Shown here piece after piece: positions 58,773 through 64,000 of a stretch of DNA of 64,000 nt (positions within the stretch are counted from its first letter, which is position 1; the number at the start of each line of letters is the position of its first letter). Location: contig UQVS01000003.1 in the NCBI GenBank assembly GCA_900544615.1, forward strand, positions 1 through 64,000, written 5' to 3'. A program made the position numbers and the translations under genes. Below the pieces are notes generated by a model. That model did no database searches, was not told the origin of the DNA, and saw only the letters and a list, made by a program, of their open reading frames with translations. The DNA is from an uncultured Oscillibacter sp. (GTDB lineage: Bacteria; Bacillota; Clostridia; Oscillospirales; Oscillospiraceae).

Positions 58773-60752
58773 TCAGTTAAAGCTCCGTTCGTAAGACTGA
58801 TCCTGATCCAGAACGCCGTCGAAATAGACCTTCACCATTTTCTTCCCGGTGCTGGAGATGGTGGTATTCACCGTACCGTCCGAAGTGTGAACCAGTTCGC
58901 TGTACTGGGGCGTCGACTCATCGCCCACATAGATCTCCACCTGCACCGTATCGCTGCCGTTCTGTGGCAGATCCACGGTGATGGGGACGGTGCTGTTGGC
59001 CAGTCCGGCGCTGACGCGGAACTGGATAGCGCTTCCTTCGTCCACTTCCGTGCCTGCTTCCAGACTCTGCCAGACGATGGTGCCGCCTTCCTTGTCGCTT
59101 TCCACCAGCTCGACGTCCGCAGCATCGCAGGTAAGGCCATAGCTGCCGATCTGAGCCAGCACCTTGTCGATATTCATCCCCTCAAAAGGCGGGACGATGA
59201 CCGGCTTCGTCTCCGGCCCCTTGCTGATGATCAGCATCACCGTGTCGCCTTTTTTCAGGGTCTCTCCCGCTTCCGGCTTCGTTCTGATCACATGATCCGC
59301 CTCGATCTCATCTGAATACTGCTGCTGATTCTCCGGCGCTTCCACCGTCAGCTCCAGATTATACTCCTTGTTCAGCTTTTCCAGCAGGATTCGGGCATCC
59401 TGCAAAGACTGGTCTTTCAGATCCGGCATCTCGCCGGTTTCTTCCCCGGCGCTGACCCACACCTGAATCACCAGCTGGCTGCCCTTTCGGTTCTCGCCGC
59501 CCTGCGGATCCTGCCGCAGAATGTGGCCTTCCTGCACGTCTGCGCTGAATTCCGAACCTGCCTTCTGGATCTCAAAAATGTCCTTGACTCTGGGATTATT
59601 CTCCGCTTCCTCAATGGTCATGTCATACAGATCCGGCACCTGATACTGATCCGTCACCGGCGCACCGAACGAGCCGAGAATCGTTTTGAACAGCACCACC
59701 ACCAAGGTGATGGCCGCCACAGCGACCGCACCGATAAGAACCCCCCGCTTGCCGTTTCCGCTGCTGCGGGGTTCTTCCGGCTCCTCCTGCTCCCGGCGGG
59801 GATAACTCCGCTCCGGCTGGTAAACCGGCTGAGCCGCCACATGACCTCCCACAGTTCGGATGGGCCGGGTGGGTTCATCACTCTCATCCGGCCGGAGATC
59901 AGAGAGGTCAAATTTCATTTCCACATTTGGATTTTTCCGAAAAGTCTCCAGATCTGCGATCATGGCGTCTGCGGACTGATAGCGATGCTCCAGATCCGGC
60001 GCCATGGCCTTCATACAGATCAGTTCCAGCTGTTCCGGGATGTCGGGATTGATCTCCCGCGGCGCCAGCGGAATGGAGCTGAGATGCTGGATGGCCACGG
60101 CCACGGCGGACTCGCCCTCAAAGGGCAGCCGCCCCGTCAGCATTTCATAGAATACAACACCGGAGGAGTAGATATCGCTGCGGGCGTCAGGCCGGTCGCC
60201 CCGCGCCTGCTCCGGCGAAATGTAGTGGACAGACCCCAGAGCCTCCTGCGTCAGTGTCTGGGCAGAATCCGCAAGACACGCAATGCCAAAATCAGCCACC
60301 TTCACGCTGCCGTCCCGCAGAACCATGATATTCTGGGGCTTGATGTCCCGGTGGATGATGCCGCGGCTGTGGGCGTGGCTGAGTCCCCGCATGATCTGAG
60401 TGATAAAGTGCAGGGACTCCCGCCAGTTCAGCTGACCCCGCTTTTCCATATACTGCTTCAGGGTGATACCGTCGATCAGCTCCATGACGATATACTCTGT
60501 GTCGCCGCCGCGGGACACATCGTAAACGGATACGATGTTGGGGTGGGACAGCTGCGCGACCGCCTGCGATTCGGCGTTGAACCGGCGGCGGAACTCCTCG
60601 TTCTGAGCCAGATCGCTCTTGAGAATTTTAATGGCCACCAGACGGTTGAGGCGATGGCACTTAGCCTTATAGACCACCGCCATGCCGCCTGTGCCGATGC
60701 GCTCCAGAATCTCATAGCGGTTGTCCAGCATTTTCCCGATGTATTGATCCAT
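58773..60752 (-). CDS. prkC: PASTA-domain Ser/Thr protein kinase (PrkC)
   Basis: A 659-residue membrane kinase. The kinase domain (about 10-275) has GTGGMAVVYKA, the catalytic loop HRDIKPQNIMV, VADFGIA and EALGSVHYISPEQARG. A membrane helix is near residues 335-357 (GVLIGAVAVAAITLVVVLFKTIL). Three PASTA repeats and a C-terminal beta domain face outside. PASTA domains bind muropeptides; in Bacillus the kinase triggers germination. The phosphatase gene precedes it. Confidence 0.96.
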   Translation of the reverse strand: MDQYIGKMLDNRYEILERIGTGGMAVVYKAKCHRLNRLVAIKILKSDLAQNEEFRRRFNAESQAVAQLSHPNIVSVYDVSRGGDTEYIVMELIDGITLKQYMEKRGQLNWRESLHFITQIMRGLSHAHSRGIIHRDIKPQNIMVLRDGSVKVADFGIACLADSAQTLTQEALGSVHYISPEQARGDRPDARSDIYSSGVVFYEMLTGRLPFEGESAVAVAIQHLSSIPLAPREINPDIPEQLELICMKAMAPDLEHRYQSADAMIADLETFRKNPNVEMKFDLSDLRPDESDEPTRPIRTVGGHVAAQPVYQPERSYPRREQEEPEEPRSSGNGKRGVLIGAVAVAAITLVVVLFKTILGSFGAPVTDQYQVPDLYDMTIEEAENNPRVKDIFEIQKAGSEFSADVQEGHILRQDPQGGENRKGSQLVIQVWVSAGEETGEMPDLKDQSLQDARILLEKLNKEYNLELTVEAPENQQQYSDEIEADHVIRTKPEAGETLKKGDTVMLIISKGPETKPVIVPPFEGMNIDKVLAQIGSYGLTCDAADVELVESDKEGGTIVWQSLEAGTEVDEGSAIQFRVSAGLANSTVPITVDLPQNGSDTVQVEIYVGDESTPQYSELVHTSDGTVNTTISSTGKKMVKVYFDGVLDQDQSYERSFN

Positions 60753-60768
60753 TCGTCTCCCCCCTCTC

Positions 60769-61497
60769 TTACAGCATCCGCATCAGGACGGCCGTCACGT
60801 TGTCCGGCGCGCCCTGAGACTTTGCAATTTCCATCAGTCGGTGCAGGCAGCTGTCCTCGTCCTGCCCATGCAGGACTTCAAACAGCATTTCCTGATCCGT
60901 GACCGTATTCACCAGACCGTCCGTACAAAGCAGCAGATAGTCGCCCTTTTCCATGGGGCGGATATAGCCGTCGCAGGAGGCGTTGGTATCCCGTCCCAGC
61001 GCGCGGGTGATCAGATTCCGGCTTGGGTGGTGTCTGGCTTCATCCGCCGTGATGTCACCGTGATCCACCATGGATTCCACCAGAGAATGATCCTTGGTAA
61101 TGCGGGTGATCCCCGCTCTGGTGATGTAATAGGCACGGCTGTCCCCGACATTGGTGACAACTGCGCCGCCCTCATAAGCAATGGCGGACACCAGCGTTGT
61201 TCCCATATTGGAAAGCTCGTCATCCTCACTGGCCCGGTTCTCCACCGCCAGATTGGCCATGGCCACCGCATAGGAGGAAGCCTCCCGCAGCTGCTCCGGG
61301 GTCATATCCGGCTTCAGGATCTTTTCCAGCTCCGCCGCATAGGTCTCCGCCGCCAGTGTGCTGGCGATCTGACCGCCGGCAGCGCCGCCCATACCGTCGC
61401 ACACGACGCAGACATCGCCGCCGCGGGCAATTCGATAGGCGTCCTGATTTTCTTTCCGTACAAGGCCGACATCGGTAATGGCCCATGTTTTCATCAT
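60769..61497 (-). CDS. prpC: PP2C-family Ser/Thr phosphatase (PrpC/Stp)
   Basis: A 242-residue metal-dependent phosphatase that counteracts PrkC. Motifs: VRKENQDAY, VCDGMGGAAGGQIAS, GTTLVSAI, NVGDSRAY, LLLCTDGLVNTVTDQEM and GAPDNVTAVLM, which supply the metal-binding Asp residues. It overlaps rlmN by 4 bases and precedes prkC by 16. Confidence 0.95.
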   Translation of the reverse strand: MMKTWAITDVGLVRKENQDAYRIARGGDVCVVCDGMGGAAGGQIASTLAAETYAAELEKILKPDMTPEQLREASSYAVAMANLAVENRASEDDELSNMGTTLVSAIAYEGGAVVTNVGDSRAYYITRAGITRITKDHSLVESMVDHGDITADEARHHPSRNLITRALGRDTNASCDGYIRPMEKGDYLLLCTDGLVNTVTDQEMLFEVLHGQDEDSCLHRLMEIAKSQGAPDNVTAVLMRML

Positions 61498-62537
61498 GAT
61501 TCCATCCCTCCTTTTTCCCGTTCCTCCATTTCCTTCCGCCGCAGCTGGCCGCAGGAGGCGTCAATGTCTCCGCCCAGGCTCCGCCGCACGGTGGCGGTGA
61601 GGCCGTGGGATTCCAGCCGCTTCTGGAAAGCCGCGATCCGGCGGGAAGGCTTCAGTGGACTCTCTACCACATCGTTCAGGGGAATCAGGTTCACATGACC
61701 TGGCATCCCCTTCAGCTTTTTTGCAATGAGATCCGCCTGCCAGTCGTGGTCATTGACCCCGTCGATCATGGCATATTCAAAAGAGATCCGCCGCCCGGTT
61801 TTCTCAAAATACCGATGGCAGGCGTCAAACAGCTTTTCCACATCGTAAGCTCGGTTCACAGGCATGATTTTGGAGCGGGTCTCGCTGTCCGGCGCATGAA
61901 GGGAAACCGACAGCGTCAGCTGCAATTCCAGCTCCGCCAGCCGCTCAATTCCCGGAATCACGCCGCAGGTGGAAAGCGAGATATGCCGCATCCCGATATT
62001 CAGCCCGTCCGGGTGGTTCACCAGCTCCAGAAAGCGCAGCACATTGTCCAGATTGTCCAGCGGCTCGCCGATCCCCATCAGAACGATGTTGGAAATGGGC
62101 AGCCCGGAGTCCTTCTGGGCAAAAATCACCTGATCCAGTATCTCGGAAGCTGTCAGGTTTCTCACCTTGCCAGCGATGGTGGACGCACAGAAAGCGCAGC
62201 CCATCCGGCAGCCCACCTGCGAGGAAACACAGACGGTGTTGCCGTGGTGATACTGCATGACCACCGTTTCAATGCAGTTGCCGTCCATCAGCTCCCACAG
62301 GTATTTGATGGTGCCGTCCAGCCTGGAAACCTGCTTCCGGGCCACAACAGGCGCCGTGATGTAACACTGCTCCTTCAGCTTTTCCCGCAGGGGTTTGGAC
62401 AGGTTGCTCATCTCGTCAAAGGAAGTGACTCCCTTATGGAGCCATGTAAAAATCTGCTTGCCCCGGAAGGACGGTTCCCCCATATTTTTCAGGGTCGCCG
62501 TCATCTCCTCCAGAGTCTGGGATTTCAAATCAATCAT
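61494..62537 (-). CDS. rlmN: Dual-specificity rRNA/tRNA adenine-C2 methyltransferase RlmN
   Basis: A 347-residue radical-SAM enzyme methylating A2503 of 23S rRNA and A37 of some tRNAs. The cluster motif is CRMGCAFCAS (C-x3-C-x2-C, about residue 107). A second active-site Cys lies in ATVRRSLGGDIDASCGQLR, and GIGEPLDNLDNV is typical. Nine bases after rsmB. Confidence 0.96.
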   Translation of the reverse strand: MIDLKSQTLEEMTATLKNMGEPSFRGKQIFTWLHKGVTSFDEMSNLSKPLREKLKEQCYITAPVVARKQVSRLDGTIKYLWELMDGNCIETVVMQYHHGNTVCVSSQVGCRMGCAFCASTIAGKVRNLTASEILDQVIFAQKDSGLPISNIVLMGIGEPLDNLDNVLRFLELVNHPDGLNIGMRHISLSTCGVIPGIERLAELELQLTLSVSLHAPDSETRSKIMPVNRAYDVEKLFDACHRYFEKTGRRISFEYAMIDGVNDHDWQADLIAKKLKGMPGHVNLIPLNDVVESPLKPSRRIAAFQKRLESHGLTATVRRSLGGDIDASCGQLRRKEMEEREKGGMES

Positions 62538-62546
62538 AGTTCCTCG

Positions 62547-63866
62547 TTATGTCCGCTTCATGCGGCAAATATAGAATCCGTCGGTATGGTGACACTGGGG
62601 CCACAGTGTCAGCTGCCCCTCCGTCTCCCCCACCGGCTCAGGCAAAGAGAATCCGTCCCGGCGGAAGTCACTGTGCTCCGTCAGGAACGCGTCCGTCACC
62701 TGCTCGTTTTCCTCCGGCAGAATCGTACAGGTGGAGTACACCAACACGCCGCCGGGAGCTACATATCTGGCGGCATTGTCCAGCAGCGCCGTCTGGATGA
62801 TCGGCAGGGTAAACAGATCGTCCGCCCTCTTATAGCGCACATCCGGCTTTTTTCGGATGATGCCGAGGCCGGAGCAGGGCGCATCCACCAGCACCACGTC
62901 AAACCGTTCCGCCCATTCCGGCCGGAAGACCCGGCCGTCCCCGGCAGAGGTGGTAATGGAGGTCAGCCCCAGCCGGGCCGCGCCCTCCTGAATTCGCTTC
63001 AGCTTGTTTTCATGGAGGTCACAGGAGACGATCCCCCCCTGATCCTCCATGGCAAAGGCTGCACTGAAGGACTTGCCGCCGGGGGCGGCGCAGAGATCCA
63101 GCACCTTCTGCCCCGGCTGTACGCCGGCAATCAGGGATACCAGCCGGGCAGCGGGGTCCTGCACCAGCATCTTCCCGTTTCGGAACGGTTCCAGCGTGGT
63201 CAGATCTCCGACCCCGGTCAGCTCCAGACAGCCGGGAACCCATGGATGGGGAACCGCCGCAACGCCCCAGCCGCTCAGTTCCCGGATCAGGCTCTCCGGG
63301 TCTGTTTTCAGCGGGTTCACCTGCACCGTCAGCGGCGGCGTGCTGTTATCGGCCTTTAAAAACGCTTCCGTTTCCTCCCGGCTCAGAATGGCCAGCAGCC
63401 GCTTCACCAGCCATTTGGGATGGCTGTACCGAATGGAGAGATACTTCACCTCGTCCCGCTCCGGGATGGGCGGCAGGTTGTTTTTATTCTGAGAAACCTT
63501 GCGAAGCACCGCGTTGACAAGGCCGGCGGCCTGTCCCCTGCCGGAGATCTTCGCCAGCTCCACGGAGGTGTTCACCGCGGCGCTGTCCGGCACCCGATCC
63601 AGATACAGGATCTGGTAAGCGCCCAGACGCAGAATTTCCAGCAGCGGCGGCTGAAGATGATCCGGCTTCTGGGAGCAGTACGCGCTGAGGTAAAAGTCCA
63701 GCAGCAGCTGGTTCTGAACCACGCCGTAAACAAGGCGGCTGCACAGCGCCGCCTCCGGCCCAACCAGACCATCCCGGCTCAGCTGGGCTTTCAGGGCAGC
63801 GTCTGCCCATGCGTGGTTATTCCGGCAGGCCGTCAAAACCCGCAGGGCTGTTTCCCGCGCGCCCAT
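62547..63866 (-). CDS. rsmB: 16S rRNA (cytosine-C5) methyltransferase RsmB
   Basis: A 439-residue enzyme with an N-terminal NusB-like RNA-binding domain (about 1-140) and a SAM domain: VLDLCAAPGGKSFS, VDAPCSGLGIIRKKPD (catalytic Cys) and VLVYSTCTILPEENE (second Cys). It modifies C967 of 16S rRNA. ATG 63866 overlaps the stop of the upstream peptidase gene (TGATG). Confidence 0.95.
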   Translation of the reverse strand: MGARETALRVLTACRNNHAWADAALKAQLSRDGLVGPEAALCSRLVYGVVQNQLLLDFYLSAYCSQKPDHLQPPLLEILRLGAYQILYLDRVPDSAAVNTSVELAKISGRGQAAGLVNAVLRKVSQNKNNLPPIPERDEVKYLSIRYSHPKWLVKRLLAILSREETEAFLKADNSTPPLTVQVNPLKTDPESLIRELSGWGVAAVPHPWVPGCLELTGVGDLTTLEPFRNGKMLVQDPAARLVSLIAGVQPGQKVLDLCAAPGGKSFSAAFAMEDQGGIVSCDLHENKLKRIQEGAARLGLTSITTSAGDGRVFRPEWAERFDVVLVDAPCSGLGIIRKKPDVRYKRADDLFTLPIIQTALLDNAARYVAPGGVLVYSTCTILPEENEQVTDAFLTEHSDFRRDGFSLPEPVGETEGQLTLWPQCHHTDGFYICRMKRT

Positions 63867-64000
63867 CAGTCACGCCTCCTGCCCCGGTTGCTGCGGCCCA
63901 GAAAAATCAGCACATACCGCAGCAGCTGCAGCGCCGACATCAGCAGGGCTGCCACATAGGTCAGCGCCGCTGCTTTCAGCACTTTTCTGGCGCCGGGCAG
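63866..64000 (-). CDS. Zinc metallopeptidase (YugP-like), C-terminal fragment
   Basis: The last 44 residues before the stop at 63866-63868: a basic stretch PGARKVLKAAALTYVAALL, a membrane helix (MSALQLLRYVLIFLG) and a basic tail RSNRGRRRD. This is the typical end of the membrane zinc metallopeptidase often encoded before rsmB in Clostridia. The catalytic part lies outside the window. Confidence 0.7.
   Translation of the reverse strand: MPGARKVLKAAALTYVAALLMSALQLLRYVLIFLGRSNRGRRRD

Noticed and set aside
1..64000. CRISPR arrays and rRNA genes
   Set aside because: No regularly spaced repeat array or rRNA-like sequence was seen.

Overview
The window looks like a chromosomal segment of an anaerobic, endospore-forming Clostridia bacterium, probably an Oscillospirales (Ruminococcaceae-like) gut organism. 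Evidence: moderately high GC; sporulation genes (spoIVA, spoVM, a sipL-like gene, spoIIM, a SpoIID-family gene); a PolC-type polymerase; DUF4364, DUF3048 and TIGR04086 proteins; a type III pantothenate kinase; a PPi-type phosphofructokinase; and a T-box leader. No species is assigned.

Layout. 1-5.3 kb: end of polC, a DUF1622 protein, a FlK-like thioesterase and a spermidine/putrescine ABC operon (potABCD). 5.4-19 kb: housekeeping genes (RluA-family synthase, yceD-rpmF, der-plsY-gpsA, a Xer-type recombinase, queA, a SpoIID protein, asd, dapA). 18.7-21.2 kb: a tyrosine-type T-box leader controlling an EamA exporter and tyrS. 21.2-31.9 kb: an amidase, an ECF sigma/DUF4179 anti-sigma pair, xerD-spoIIM, yajC, tgt, fba/pfk, coaX and an ogt-type repair gene.

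32.07-38.63 kb is an integrative mobilizable element inserted in the 3' end of tRNA-Gln(CUG). A 24-bp direct repeat bounds it. It carries a tyrosine integrase, an excisionase, a RepA-like ATPase, a MobV relaxase with a recognisable MobV-type oriT, and TnpV. A MacAB-like efflux operon and a divergent two-component system follow (38.9-44.6 kb).

The most striking feature is at 44.70-53.04 kb. The spore-coat ATPase gene spoIVA is split in frame into a 400-codon 5' part (51838-53037) and a 91-codon 3' part (44696-44971) by a 6.87-kb element. The element carries a large serine recombinase at one end, phage remnants, a complete feoA-feoB-feoB-associated iron operon, a truncated resolvase and a 39-residue protein next to the other end. 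Joining at the shared CACAT restores a 491-residue SpoIVA, so this resembles the sigK skin element and is probably removed during sporulation. spoVM and a sipL-like gene, whose products work with SpoIVA, lie 2.7-4.5 kb away.

53.2-55.7 kb holds an amino-acid ABC transporter whose substrate-binding lipoprotein appears circularly permuted (second half of the fold placed before the first). 55.8-64 kb runs through sipL, spoVM, rsgA, prkC, prpC, rlmN, rsmB and a zinc metallopeptidase, an order resembling the prpC-prkC-rsgA-spoVM region of Bacillus.
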